NCBI RefSeq assembly: GCF_044377035.1
Contig: NZ_JBILJW010000004.1
Location: forward strand, 1 to 64,000
Source of the DNA: Silanimonas sp044377035
Lineage (GTDB): Bacteria > Pseudomonadota > Gammaproteobacteria > Xanthomonadales > Xanthomonadaceae
Direction: 5' to 3'
Length of the DNA stretch: 64,000 nt
Part shown: piece after piece, positions 25,413 through 34,784 of the stretch
Layout: each line of letters begins with the position of its first letter
Position numbering within the stretch: position 1 is the first letter of the stretch
Notes under the pieces: generated by a model
The model's database searches: none
What the model saw: only the letters and a program-made list of their open reading frames with translations
Told to the model about the DNA's origin: nothing
Program-made: the position numbers and the translations under genes

Positions 25413-28400
25413 TCAGGGCGTGCAGCCTTGGAGCGGTCCGAGGGGGATGGCCGCCTCGTCGAAAGCCCACGTGCTGCCGGGCGCTTCGCCCGGCGCTTCC
25501 GTCGCGGCGAATCGGAAACTGCCATCCGGCAGCAGCGTGCGCACCAGCGCACCCGCGGTGCGGCGAACCGGAGTGCCGCTGCGTTCGCAGTGCGGGCAGA
25601 AGCCCGACAGGGATTCGAAGGGCGCGCTGGTCGTCGCCGGGCCGATGCGCGGAATCTCCGCGACGCGGAAATCGGCATCGCCGTCGGCGTCGTAGCCGAA
25701 CGCCACGTAGAACTCGTAGTTCGCCAGCAACTGCACGCTGTATCCGGTGCCCGCGCGCTGTGGATTGAACCACTGGCCGCTTCGATCGCTGGCCCGGCCG
25801 TCGATCGTGGGGCAGCCCCGGCCGAGAGGCTCAAGGGATTCGCTGCCCGTGATGCCGTCGAGGGTGTAGGCCATCGTCGCGCGATCGGCGCCGGTCGGCG
25901 TGAGCGTGATGTGCCCCGCTGGCGCAAGGTGATTCCTGCCCGTTCTCCACGTGCTCCGGTAGAGCGGCGCATGCCAGATGCCGTTGGCGCCGGGCGCCCT
26001 GGCTTGTGCGTAGAACCAGGTGGAGTCGCCGTCGGGCCGATAGGTGTACCAGAGTGCCACCCACTGATCGCCCGAGGGATAGACGAAAAGACCGTGCCCG
26101 CTTCGTTGAGGATTGAAATAGCTGCCGGGTCGCAAGGTGGGCGGCGTGGCATCGATCGTGAGACCCACATCGACGAACGTCGGCCGCGTCGACGTCGTCG
26201 TCGGCAGCAGGAAGTAACGTCCGGGTGGCGGGCTGAGGAACTCGATGCGCTTGCGCCGGGGCTCTCCTCCGCCGGTCAGGAGGATGCGCGAGTTGATGGA
26301 TGCCGGAGGGACCACGGGCGTGGTCGGTCGATGGCTCGGCAGGTCGCCCGCGACCAGGCGGATGTCGAAGGGCTCATTCGCCGTTGCGTCGACCGAGAAC
26401 CTCTGGGTTCCCGGGGGGATTTCGAAAAAGTGCGTCGCCTCTCCGGCGCGGGCGATGGGTTCGGCTTGGATCGAAATCGCCATGCCCGGGGCGATCGCCA
26501 CCGGCTTCTGCACGGTCGTGTTTCCCAGGAAGAATGGCAGCCATTCCTCTTCGAGCCCCTTTCGCCGGTAGCGCAGAATGCCGAGAGGGAAGGGCTGGAC
26601 GCGACCGAGGTCCGATCGATCCCAAGCGAGGTGGACGCGCGAGGCAATGGCGGCGCCCTCACGGCTGTCGACGCGCCAGGCGGATGCAGCGCGGGTTTCC
26701 TCGATCGGCACCGCATAGATCCGGACGCGAACCGTGTGCTCGCCGACCAAGCCGCGGGAGGGCGCGACCGGGACGCGGCCCAGGACCCAGAAGTTCCGCG
26801 CGTGGGCCGGTCCCGCCTCACTGTCTAGATCGCACCAGTCGCCGATCCGCTCGGACGCCATCGATGACTCGGTCGGTTGGGCGTGGCAGATCTGCTCATC
26901 CGGGTCCGGACGGAAGTCGCCGTCGAGATCGATGCCGACCACCACCGTGTCCGGCGAGTCGATGAAGTAGCGATGACGGATGCCGGGCCGTCCATTGTCC
27001 AGCGCTTGGACGTACACATAGCGCTGATGATCCGGCAGGAGCACGGGGTCGACGGCGATCGGCGAGGACCAGATCCTGCTCGTCAATTCGAGCGCGGCCA
27101 CGGGCGCGTAGGCCGAGACGTGGGCCTCGAGGCCGGAGGCGCTTCGCACGGTATGCGCCAGTGCTTGGCCGCGCGTCGCGCCATCGCCGACCGAGCTGAT
27201 CAGGCCGGGGCCGTGCGGCACCGTCACGTTAGCCTCGCTGCATCGTCCATCCGCGATGCAGAGACGGTAGCGGACCACATCCGTCGTTCCGGACGTGGCG
27301 CTGGGAGTGAGCAGGAGTGATTCGCCCATGATCGTCAGCCGGGACGCCGCGGTCGAGGACACCACCGTGAGCCGCAGTTGATCACCCGTGCCCGCCGGCC
27401 AGACGTCGTTGGAGAGCGGATTGATCGACACCTGTGGGCCGTTCGAGCGCACGCGGATCGTCTCGGGAACGGCCTTCAGCACCGAGCGTCGCGTGAGCGT
27501 GACCGTCGCTTCCCGGCAGCGGCCGGTGGCGGGATCGCTGCAGACGCGGTAGGTGAAGGTGGCGGGCTCGTCGCCGTTCCTCTGGCTGATGCCCCTCACG
27601 CGCCCGTCGGGGAAGGTCACGACGGACAACAGCGTGTCGGCGCTGGTGACCCGCATCACATCGACGCTACGGCGGTCGAGGGGGCCCAGATTGCTGTCAT
27701 TGGCCAGGATGCCGGGAGCCGGGATCTCGAAGACCGGGCCTTCCACGGTGAAGGCGTCGTTGGCGAGGTTGGGCAACGGCGTACCGATCGCGATCGACCG
27801 GGACAGGGACGAGGTGTCGCGACCGTCGGTCGCGCTCGCGACCACGAGCAGCGTCTTGCCGGCATCCTCGGGTTGCACGGTGTACGACGCGCCTTGTCCC
27901 GCTTCGGAGGAATCCTGGCGGAGCCAGCGGTAGCGCAGATCGATGGTGTCACCGTCGGCGTCGTCGGCGGTCGCGGAGACGGTCATCACCTCGCCGACCT
28001 CCGGTGTGCCGAGGACGACCAGAGAGGTGATCCGGGGCGGGCGATTCGCCGGAAGAAGCACTTCGGCCGAAAAGGCGGACAGGGTCTCGCCCCCGGCGGC
28101 GAGCGCGTCGACGCGCACGGCAATCCGCTCGCCACGGTCGATCATGCGCGGTCGATACTGGGCGGAGGTCTCGCCGGCAATGACGAAATTGCCGCGGAAC
28201 CAGGTGAATTGGTAGCTGATCGCATCGCCGTCGGGGTCGACGGCTTCGGCATCCGCACGCAGCTCGGTGGTTCCCGTGATGCTTGGGAACCTCACCCAGC
28301 GCGGCGGCCTGCCGGCGCCGTCAAGCGTCATCCGGACGACGTCGCCGAGTCGGCCGAACGTCAGCCGGTCGGCGGCCGGGTCGAAGGCCGGCGGCGACGG

Positions 28401-30587
28401 ATAGTCGCCGTCGTAAGACACCACGTCGCCCTCCGCCTGCTCCCAGTCGCGCGCCGTCGAGCCTAGCGACGACGAGGTCGATGCAAGTACGTGGGTCCCG
28501 ACGTTGCAGCCTATGGCGAAGCCCGAGGCCGAGAAGAGGACGAAGCGGCCGCCCGCGAGCTCGGCGAGGTGCGGAAAGCAGGTCGCAAGCCCGAGAAGGC
28601 TGTTGCTGCTGTCCACGGTCGCCGCCGGCTGTGTCGGGGAGAGGCTGGATAGCGACAGCGTTGCCCCCCAAGTGTTCCCGCTGGACAGGACGGCAAGGCG
28701 GCCACTGGACAGGGCCAGGGCGCGGAAGAAGGTCTCGCCGCTGCGTGGCGACCACCGGCGTGCGGGATTGCTCGCGAGGTCACTCGGGAAGCGGCCGCCG
28801 ACGTCGAACGCCAGGCCCTCGCTGAACACCGCGGCGAACCGTCCGCCCGCCAAGGCCAGCGTCGCGACTGGCGTGCCCGGCAATGCCACGACATTGCTCG
28901 TGCCGATCGTTCCGCGGGGCGTGTCGGCGCGGACATGAAGCACCCCGGATCGCGTCACGCCATTCGCGGAATAGCTCGGGACGGCGACCAAGGCCTCGCC
29001 ATTGGGCAGGGCCGCCCAGCGCGGGCGGTACTGGAACAGGTCCATGGCTCCGAGTCCGGCCTGCGCGGTATTCCCGAACCACGAGTTCGACGGGTCGATG
29101 CCGCCGCTGCTGCTCGCGCTGACCACGCTGATCGCGCCAGCGTTGGCGAGGCCCGCATCGTCCACGCTGGGTGAACCCACGAGGACGCGCCCATCCGTCA
29201 ACTCGATCGCACCACCGCTGCCCCAGCGGTCTTCCGCGGCGCGGCCGAACGTGGAGTTCGTGGCCGAGAGCTCGATCCGCCCGAAGCCGGTTGGCGCGAT
29301 GGTCACCGCTCCGGCCTCGAACCGCATCGTGGGCTGCGACCACGCCCGGGGCGATAGCACCACCAGTCCGCCATTGGAAAGGGGGACAACGCCTCCGGAG
29401 CCGACGTACTCGTTCGCGTAGAGACCGCCGATCATGTTGTCGACGCCCGCCACGCCAACCGAGGCCGGAGAGTTGGCGATGCGGTGCACGGCGCCGCTAT
29501 TGCTCCAGAAGTTCGGGCTGATCACGGCGAGGTCGCCGTTGGCCAGCGCCACCACCCCCCGGTAGTCGGGATGCAGGACACCGCTGCCCAAGCGGTCGTT
29601 CGGTCGGGCGCCGATGAACGCGTTGCTGCTGCCGATGGTGCCGCTCCGCGCTTGGGGCCCGGTGGCCACGATGATGGCGCCGGCGTTGGCCGCGCCCGGG
29701 GCATCCCAGTTCGGAGCGCTCAGGACGACGTTGCCGTTCGGAGCCGGAGTGAGCAACGCGTCCCTGAGGTCATCCGCCGCGGCTCCCACCAGGGCGTTCG
29801 CCGTCGAGACCGTGCCGATCGTCGGCGCCGTGCTGGCCAGCCAAACGAGGGCGCCCGCGTTGGACACCGCACCGTTGTTCCACTCGGGGAGCAGGGCGAT
29901 CGCATTGCCGTTCGGGAAGCGGAAGAGATCGACTCCGCTGAAATCCCAGCGTGCGCCACCAACGAGGGAATTGGCCGAGCTCAGCAGGCCCACGGTCGAG
30001 CCGTCGCCACGCGCCCACGTCATGGCACCCACGCTCACTGCGGTACCCGCACCCCAGTCCCTGCTGACGACCAGGTAGTGGCCGTTGCCCAACGCGAGGA
30101 CGCCGCCATCCCCCACTTCGTCGCCGCTGCTGTCGCCGACGATCGAGTTCGCTGCGGAAATGGTCGTGGGCAGCCCCTGTTCTGCGTGCCCCCAAGTCAC
30201 CGCCCCGGCGCGCGAAAACGCGCCTCCGCCCCAGTCCGGGCTCGAAACCACGTAGTGGCCGTTGTCCAGCACGGTGATGCCGCCACTGCCCAGCGCGTCA
30301 TCTTGGCGCGTGCCTTCGACGCGCTGGATCAGCGTGCCGTCCGGCCTGAACAAGCTGACCGCGCCGCGGTTCTGAGCACCGACCGTGCTGAACGCGGGAT
30401 CGGCGACGACGATGTTTCCGTTCGGGAGTGTTCGGAACCAGCGGTCACCGAGCGGGGAGTCGTTCCCGTGGGGGATGAGCTGGACCCCGGCCGAAACCGC
30501 TGCAGGACCACCAATGAGGGCGACGACGGCGAGCAACGCCAGCGACGTGCGGGGGGAGTGGCCAGCGGGGGGCATGCGTCCGTCCAT
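25413..30587 (-). CDS. Giant secreted repeat protein (DUF5649-like repeats, Ig-like domains, Xanthomonadales-type C-terminal domains)
   Basis: About 1,724 residues from the chosen ATG; starts at 30575 and 30614 are possible. A signal peptide is followed by about nine imperfect repeats of ~55-60 residues covering roughly the first 600. Each has a (L)xNGxxVVxSPxW strand, an AGAVTW strand, SxxNS(L)VG and a DxxGSGG link, as in DUF5649 adhesin/haemagglutinin-type proteins. The middle holds cadherin/Ig-like units (DADGDTIDLRYRWLRQD) and a segment with FIDSPDTVVVGIDLDGD. The last ~230 residues contain two related units, YFNPQRSGHGLFVYPSGDQW and WFNPQRAGTGYSVQLLANYE, probably binding modules. It is likely a surface or secreted adhesin; no enzyme motif is visible. 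Confidence 0.75.
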   Translation of the reverse strand: MDGRMPPAGHSPRTSLALLAVVALIGGPAAVSAGVQLIPHGNDSPLGDRWFRTLPNGNIVVADPAFSTVGAQNRGAVSLFRPDGTLIQRVEGTRQDDALGSGGITVLDNGHYVVSSPDWGGGAFSRAGAVTWGHAEQGLPTTISAANSIVGDSSGDEVGDGGVLALGNGHYLVVSRDWGAGTAVSVGAMTWARGDGSTVGLLSSANSLVGGARWDFSGVDLFRFPNGNAIALLPEWNNGAVSNAGALVWLASTAPTIGTVSTANALVGAAADDLRDALLTPAPNGNVVLSAPNWDAPGAANAGAIIVATGPQARSGTIGSSNAFIGARPNDRLGSGVLHPDYRGVVALANGDLAVISPNFWSNSGAVHRIANSPASVGVAGVDNMIGGLYANEYVGSGGVVPLSNGGLVVLSPRAWSQPTMRFEAGAVTIAPTGFGRIELSATNSTFGRAAEDRWGSGGAIELTDGRVLVGSPSVDDAGLANAGAISVVSASSSGGIDPSNSWFGNTAQAGLGAMDLFQYRPRWAALPNGEALVAVPSYSANGVTRSGVLHVRADTPRGTIGTSNVVALPGTPVATLALAGGRFAAVFSEGLAFDVGGRFPSDLASNPARRWSPRSGETFFRALALSSGRLAVLSSGNTWGATLSLSSLSPTQPAATVDSSNSLLGLATCFPHLAELAGGRFVLFSASGFAIGCNVGTHVLASTSSSLGSTARDWEQAEGDVVSYDGDYPSPPAFDPAADRLTFGRLGDVVRMTLDGAGRPPRWVRFPSITGTTELRADAEAVDPDGDAISYQFTWFRGNFVIAGETSAQYRPRMIDRGERIAVRVDALAAGGETLSAFSAEVLLPANRPPRITSLVVLGTPEVGEVMTVSATADDADGDTIDLRYRWLRQDSSEAGQGASYTVQPEDAGKTLLVVASATDGRDTSSLSRSIAIGTPLPNLANDAFTVEGPVFEIPAPGILANDSNLGPLDRRSVDVMRVTSADTLLSVVTFPDGRVRGISQRNGDEPATFTYRVCSDPATGRCREATVTLTRRSVLKAVPETIRVRSNGPQVSINPLSNDVWPAGTGDQLRLTVVSSTAASRLTIMGESLLLTPSATSGTTDVVRYRLCIADGRCSEANVTVPHGPGLISSVGDGATRGQALAHTVRSASGLEAHVSAYAPVAALELTSRIWSSPIAVDPVLLPDHQRYVYVQALDNGRPGIRHRYFIDSPDTVVVGIDLDGDFRPDPDEQICHAQPTESSMASERIGDWCDLDSEAGPAHARNFWVLGRVPVAPSRGLVGEHTVRVRIYAVPIEETRAASAWRVDSREGAAIASRVHLAWDRSDLGRVQPFPLGILRYRRKGLEEEWLPFFLGNTTVQKPVAIAPGMAISIQAEPIARAGEATHFFEIPPGTQRFSVDATANEPFDIRLVAGDLPSHRPTTPVVPPASINSRILLTGGGEPRRKRIEFLSPPPGRYFLLPTTTSTRPTFVDVGLTIDATPPTLRPGSYFNPQRSGHGLFVYPSGDQWVALWYTYRPDGDSTWFYAQARAPGANGIWHAPLYRSTWRTGRNHLAPAGHITLTPTGADRATMAYTLDGITGSESLEPLGRGCPTIDGRASDRSGQWFNPQRAGTGYSVQLLANYEFYVAFGYDADGDADFRVAEIPRIGPATTSAPFESLSGFCPHCERSGTPVRRTAGALVRTLLPDGSFRFAATEAPGEAPGSTWAFDEAAIPLGPLQGCTP

Positions 30588-30669
30588 GGAGAGAAAGCCG
30601 CGGCATGGGATCACAGCCCCATGGAGCTCGCAACCCGCGAGTCATGGTGCCTACGACGCGTCGGAAGCC

Positions 30670-32493
30670 TCAGTGCCTAGCCGTCGGCAGCGTGGCCAGG
30701 TTGCGGCTGTCCAGGCGCAACACCGGATAGCGACTGAACTCGGTGTCGAAGTAGGGCGTGCGCTGGTAGAAGAAGCGCAGCCGCTGGCGCGGATCGGCGG
30801 CAAACGCGGCGTCGGCCCCGAGCTTGGCCTCGAAGGCCGCCTTCAGTGCGGGGTCCTTCGCCATCATCTCGCGGGCCATGGCTTCCATCACGCGCGGTTC
30901 CGCGTATTCCTTCTCTTCGAAGATCGCGTCGAAGAAGCCCCAACGCAGGAAGCTGTCGGGCGAGGCCGGTTCGAGCAGCAGCGCGGCGAGGCGCCCCTTC
31001 GGCTGGTCCATCGACACCAGCCAGCTGCCGGCGGGAACCGCCTGCTCGCTGGTCTCGAGGGTCTGTTCCAGCTCGGCGATCGCGTGGCGGCCCTCGAACG
31101 GGCGCGGGGCCCACGCGACGTTGCCAAAGCGGTAGCGGCCCGCCTCGACGGTGGTGGCCGCGTCGATGCGCGTCATGGCGATGCCGTGCATGCGCAGCCG
31201 ATCGAGCACCGCGGTCCACTGCGGCGGCACGACGTAAGCCGCGGGCGCCTCCGTTTCGGCGGTGACGGTGACCTGGCGCTGCACCGGCACCCGGATCGTC
31301 TCCGGCTTCGACGTGTCGTAACGCACCCACGTCCCCCCCGAGATCTCGCTCTCCGTTCGCGAGTCGGCGTAGCCGAGGAAGTCGATCGTCTCGGTCGTGT
31401 CGGCGAGGCCGAAGGCCAGCGGTATGCGGCGGTCACCGCTGAATCGCGCGGCATCGGCACGGGCATTCGCGGCCTGCAGGGCCTCGCCCTCCTGGCCGAG
31501 CATCCGCAGCGTCTCGACCAGCAATGCCTCGTTGACGGCCGCGCGGGTGCGGAAGTCCTTGAGCATGTGGGTTTCGACCAGCAGGCCGGGGCGGTTCACG
31601 GCGGCGGCATAGCCCACCGAGAAGCGCGGGCCGGAGGCGCCTTCGACGAGGCCGGCACGCAGGTTCGTGCCGTCCTTCAGGCTGACGTAGAACGCCACCG
31701 GCCAGCCCTGCGTGGCCAGCGCCGGCTTCACCACGCCGTCGAAGGCGCGACGCTGCCAGTCGGCAAGGGGCGGCTCGATGTTCTGCGCGGCTTCGAACGC
31801 CCAAGTCATCGCGTACTGGTAGTCGGCGCCGTTGGTGTTGTGCATGTCGATCAGCAGGTCGGGGTTCCATGCGTGCCAGAGGCGCATCCACGCCTGCATC
31901 TCCGGCGCGTCGAGCTTGGTGTAGTCGCGGTTGAGGTTGAGGTTCTGCGCGGTCGCGCGCCAGCCCATCGCCTCGGGGCCATTCTGGTTGATGCGGTTGA
32001 ACGGGCCGAAGCGTTCATGGCCGTCGATGTTGAAGATGGGCACGAGCACGAGCACGGCGTGTTCGATGAGATCGGCGTGCTTGCCGCCCACCGTGAGGTC
32101 GCGCACCAGGGCCATCAGCACGTCCTTGCCCTCGTGCTCGCCCGGATGGATCGCGGCCTGGATGAAGATCACCGGCTTGCCCGTGGCGTGCGCGGCCTCG
32201 GGCGTGGTGACGCCCTGCTTCGACACGATCACGGCGCGCATCGCGCGGTCCTGCGCCGAGCGGCCGAATTCGAGCATCGCCACTTGCGGGCTGGCGGCGT
32301 CGAGGCGCTCGAAGTACGCCATCGTCTCGGCGTAGCGCGGCGTGCGCGTGTAGCCGCTGGCTTCCGCCGGCGTGGCCCAGTCGGTGGCGGTCGCGAGCAT
32401 CGGCGGCGACAGGGCAATCGTCGAGACGGCCAACGCCAGGGCGAGGGAGCGCGAGCGGCGCGGGGTGCGGTGGTGGGACGGCGAGGCGGGCAT
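30670..32493 (-). CDS. M14 family zinc carboxypeptidase, secreted
   Basis: A 607-residue exported metallopeptidase. The signal peptide spans about 1-36. The M14 domain (about 45-340) carries the zinc motif HPGEH (His116 and Glu119) and third ligand His218 in LIDMHNT. NLNRDYTK supplies the substrate-binding Arg, and the catalytic Glu lies in LLVETHML. A C-terminal extension of ~230 residues has no domain I know. It should remove C-terminal residues from peptides or process cell-wall peptides. It is divergent from the hemolysin/AMP-ligase operon across 168 bp. Confidence 0.9.
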   Translation of the reverse strand: MPASPSHHRTPRRSRSLALALAVSTIALSPPMLATATDWATPAEASGYTRTPRYAETMAYFERLDAASPQVAMLEFGRSAQDRAMRAVIVSKQGVTTPEAAHATGKPVIFIQAAIHPGEHEGKDVLMALVRDLTVGGKHADLIEHAVLVLVPIFNIDGHERFGPFNRINQNGPEAMGWRATAQNLNLNRDYTKLDAPEMQAWMRLWHAWNPDLLIDMHNTNGADYQYAMTWAFEAAQNIEPPLADWQRRAFDGVVKPALATQGWPVAFYVSLKDGTNLRAGLVEGASGPRFSVGYAAAVNRPGLLVETHMLKDFRTRAAVNEALLVETLRMLGQEGEALQAANARADAARFSGDRRIPLAFGLADTTETIDFLGYADSRTESEISGGTWVRYDTSKPETIRVPVQRQVTVTAETEAPAAYVVPPQWTAVLDRLRMHGIAMTRIDAATTVEAGRYRFGNVAWAPRPFEGRHAIAELEQTLETSEQAVPAGSWLVSMDQPKGRLAALLLEPASPDSFLRWGFFDAIFEEKEYAEPRVMEAMAREMMAKDPALKAAFEAKLGADAAFAADPRQRLRFFYQRTPYFDTEFSRYPVLRLDSRNLATLPTARH

Positions 32494-32589
32494 TCGGGTC
32501 TCCGGAAGCAGGGCCCGATGCTAACGGAGCGGCCGCACGGCCAGCGAGCGTTCAGTCTTCGCCGCTCGGGGACCGCGGTTTACGGCTTT

Positions 32590-32639
32590 CTTAGCCTGCA
32601 ACTAACTCTTGCCTAACCTTGGCCTAAGACTGGCTTAAG
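32590..32639. promoter_or_regulatory. Five tandem half-sites with 11-bp period upstream of the hemolysin/AMP-ligase operon
   Basis: Hexamers CTTAGC (32590), ACTAAC (32601), CCTAAC (32612), CCTAAG (32623) and CTTAAG (32634) begin exactly every 11 bp, each followed by a 5-bp spacer. The last two fit the YTTAAK-N5-YTTAAK pattern of PmrA/QseB-type OmpR-family regulators with one mismatch. The array ends 22 bp before the start codon at 32662. The operon itself leads into an OmpR-family regulator gene, a natural candidate to bind here. Confidence 0.7.
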
Positions 32640-32661
32640 TCGGCGCGGCAAGCATGGCGCC

Positions 32662-33318
32662 ATGCCGATGACCGCCTTCCCCTTGCCCGCCCGCACCCAC
32701 GCCGCGCTCGACGCGGCCACCGATCCGGATTGGGTGCCGACCCTGCTCGGCCCCGACGACGATCGTCGGGTGGCCGAGGCCTTCGTCGCCCGCGTGTACC
32801 GCGAGCAGTTCGACGCCCAACTCACGGAATTCATGCCGTGGCTGCTGGTCTTCCACGACCGCCAGGGCGTGCTGCGTGCCGCCGTCGGTTTGCGCCCCGC
32901 CAAGGGCCACCCCCTGTTCGTCGAGCAATACCTCGACCAGCCGGCGGAACAGGCGGTTGCTGCGGCGCTGGGCCGCTGCATCGATCGCGATGCGATGGTC
33001 GAAGTGGGCGGTCTCGCCGCCTTGCGCCCCGGTGATGCGCGCCGCCTGATCCTCTGCCTCACCCGTGGACTGCACCGGGCCGGCCTGCGCTGGGTGCTGT
33101 TCGCCGCCACGCGGCAATTGCGCAACGCCTTCGACCGCCTCGGCCTCGCCACCGTCGCCCTCGCGCCCGCGCTGGCCTCGCGCCTGCGTCCCGGGGCGAC
33201 CGACTGGGGCCGCTACTACGACACGTCGCCGACCCTCGTCTCCGGCGACATCGCCGCGGGCATGGCCTTCCTCGAAGCACGCGACGTCGCGGCGCCGATG
33301 CGCGGGGTGGGCACGTGA
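32662..33318 (+). CDS. Thermostable hemolysin (delta-VPH) family protein, GNAT-like
   Basis: A 218-residue protein of the T_hemolysin family (PF12261), named for the Vibrio thermostable hemolysin but without a signal peptide here. It has the layout of an acyltransferase-like (GNAT) fold: RRVAEAFVARVYREQFDAQLTEFMPWLLVFHDRQGVLRAAVGLR near the N-terminus, FVEQYLD, then VEVGGLAALRPGDARRLILCLTRGLHRAGLRWVLFAATRQLRNAF. A cytosolic acyltransferase role in the pathway of this operon is inferred; the hemolysin name may mislead. Its stop overlaps the GTG start of the AMP-ligase gene. ATG 32668 is an alternative start. Confidence 0.8.
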   Translation: MPMTAFPLPARTHAALDAATDPDWVPTLLGPDDDRRVAEAFVARVYREQFDAQLTEFMPWLLVFHDRQGVLRAAVGLRPAKGHPLFVEQYLDQPAEQAVAAALGRCIDRDAMVEVGGLAALRPGDARRLILCLTRGLHRAGLRWVLFAATRQLRNAFDRLGLATVALAPALASRLRPGATDWGRYYDTSPTLVSGDIAAGMAFLEARDVAAPMRGVGT

Positions 33319-34784
33319 GCGCCGTCCTGCAGTCGCTCGCGGATCGCGCCTCCAGCGACGTGCTGATGCACGACGGCGAGCAGGCGCTCACCGCCGACGC
33401 CCTGCGCGACGCGGTGTCGCGCTGCCGCGACCAGCTCGAGACGCTGCCGCCGGGCGCGGTCGCCAGCCGCCTCGACAACGGCTTGGCTGCCGCCGTGCTC
33501 GATCTCGCCCTCGCGGCGAGCGCGCGGCCGCACATCGCCCTGCCGCCCTTCTTCACCGAAGCGCAGTCGGCGCATGCCGCGCAGTCGGCCGTGGCGATGG
33601 CCCTGCCTGCCGCGTCGGATTCGCCGCTGGACCGCCTGCAGTGGCGGACGCTCGAACCCTCGCCTCGCGCCTTGCCGGCCGGCACCGCGATCGTCACCTA
33701 CACCTCCGGCAGCACCGGCGCACCGAAGGGCGTCTGCCTCGATCGCGCGTTGCCGGAGCGGGTCGCGGCCTCGCTGGTGCAGGCGATGGCCACGCTGGGC
33801 GTGCGCCGACACCTCAGCCTGCTGCCCCTGGGCGTGCTGCTGGAAACGGTCGGCGGGCTGTATGCGCCGCTGTTGGCGGGTGGCGAAGTGCACCTGCCTT
33901 CGCTCGCCACGGTCGGCCATCGCGGCAGCGCCGGCCTCGACCTCCAGGCCCTGTTGGCGACGCTGCACCGCCACGCCCCGGAGTCGATCATCCTCGTGCC
34001 GCAACTGCTGCAGGGGCTGGTGCAGGCGGCCGAAGCCGGTGCGGCCTTGCCGCGTTCGCTGCGCATGATCGCCGTCGGCGGCGCGCGCGTGCCGCTCAGC
34101 CTGCTCGGCCGCGCCGCGGCCCTTGGCCTGCCCGTGTACGAAGGCTACGGCCTAAGCGAATGCGCGTCGGTCGTGGCTTTGAACCGCCCCGGTGCCCAGC
34201 GTGCCGGCAGCGTCGGCCGCCCCTTGCCGCATGCGCAGCTCCGCGTCGACGGCGAGGGCGAGGTGTGGGTCGATGGCCCGGCCTTCCTCGGCTACACCGG
34301 CGAGGCGTCGCGCGCCTCGGGCCCGTATGCCACGGGAGACCTCGGCGAGTTCGACAGTGAAGGCTTCCTGCATCTCCGCGGCCGCCGCAAGGCGATGTAC
34401 ATCACCGCTTGGGGTCGCAACGTCAGCCCCGAATGGCTGGAAAGCGAGCTGGTGCAGCACCCGCTGATCGCGCAGGCCTTCGTCTGGGGCGAGGGCCGCG
34501 TGCAAGGCGCCGCCGTGCTGGTGCCGCGCCGCGCCGATGCCTCCCCCGCGGCGCTCGAGCGCGCGGTGGCCGAAGTCAACACTGGCCTGCCCGACTACGC
34601 GCGCGTGGCCGCCGTGCTGACCGCGGACGAACCCTTCACCGTCGCCAACGGCCTACTCACCGGCAACGGCCGGCCGCGGCGCGAGGCGCTGATGCAGCGC
34701 TACGGCGCCGCCATGGTCGCCGCGCCCGATCCGCATGCGCGCACCGTCCTTTCCCCTCCTGTCCACGAGAGCGTCCATCCATGA
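33315..34784 (+). CDS. AMP-dependent synthetase/ligase (ANL superfamily)
   Basis: A 489-residue adenylate-forming enzyme starting at GTG, overlapping the hemolysin-family stop (GTGA). The phosphate-binding loop VTYTSGSTGAPKG spans 127-139, YEGYGLSE lies near 275-282, and YATGDLGEFDSEGFLHLRGRRKAM contains the hinge region. The C-terminal A10 motif, usually ending in a lysine needed for adenylation, reads NGLLTGNGRPRR, so Arg453 appears to stand in its place. The substrate is probably a fatty or aromatic acid, passed on to the hemolysin-family or oxidase partner. No carrier protein gene is adjacent. Confidence 0.87.
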   Translation: MSAVLQSLADRASSDVLMHDGEQALTADALRDAVSRCRDQLETLPPGAVASRLDNGLAAAVLDLALAASARPHIALPPFFTEAQSAHAAQSAVAMALPAASDSPLDRLQWRTLEPSPRALPAGTAIVTYTSGSTGAPKGVCLDRALPERVAASLVQAMATLGVRRHLSLLPLGVLLETVGGLYAPLLAGGEVHLPSLATVGHRGSAGLDLQALLATLHRHAPESIILVPQLLQGLVQAAEAGAALPRSLRMIAVGGARVPLSLLGRAAALGLPVYEGYGLSECASVVALNRPGAQRAGSVGRPLPHAQLRVDGEGEVWVDGPAFLGYTGEASRASGPYATGDLGEFDSEGFLHLRGRRKAMYITAWGRNVSPEWLESELVQHPLIAQAFVWGEGRVQGAAVLVPRRADASPAALERAVAEVNTGLPDYARVAAVLTADEPFTVANGLLTGNGRPRREALMQRYGAAMVAAPDPHARTVLSPPVHESVHP

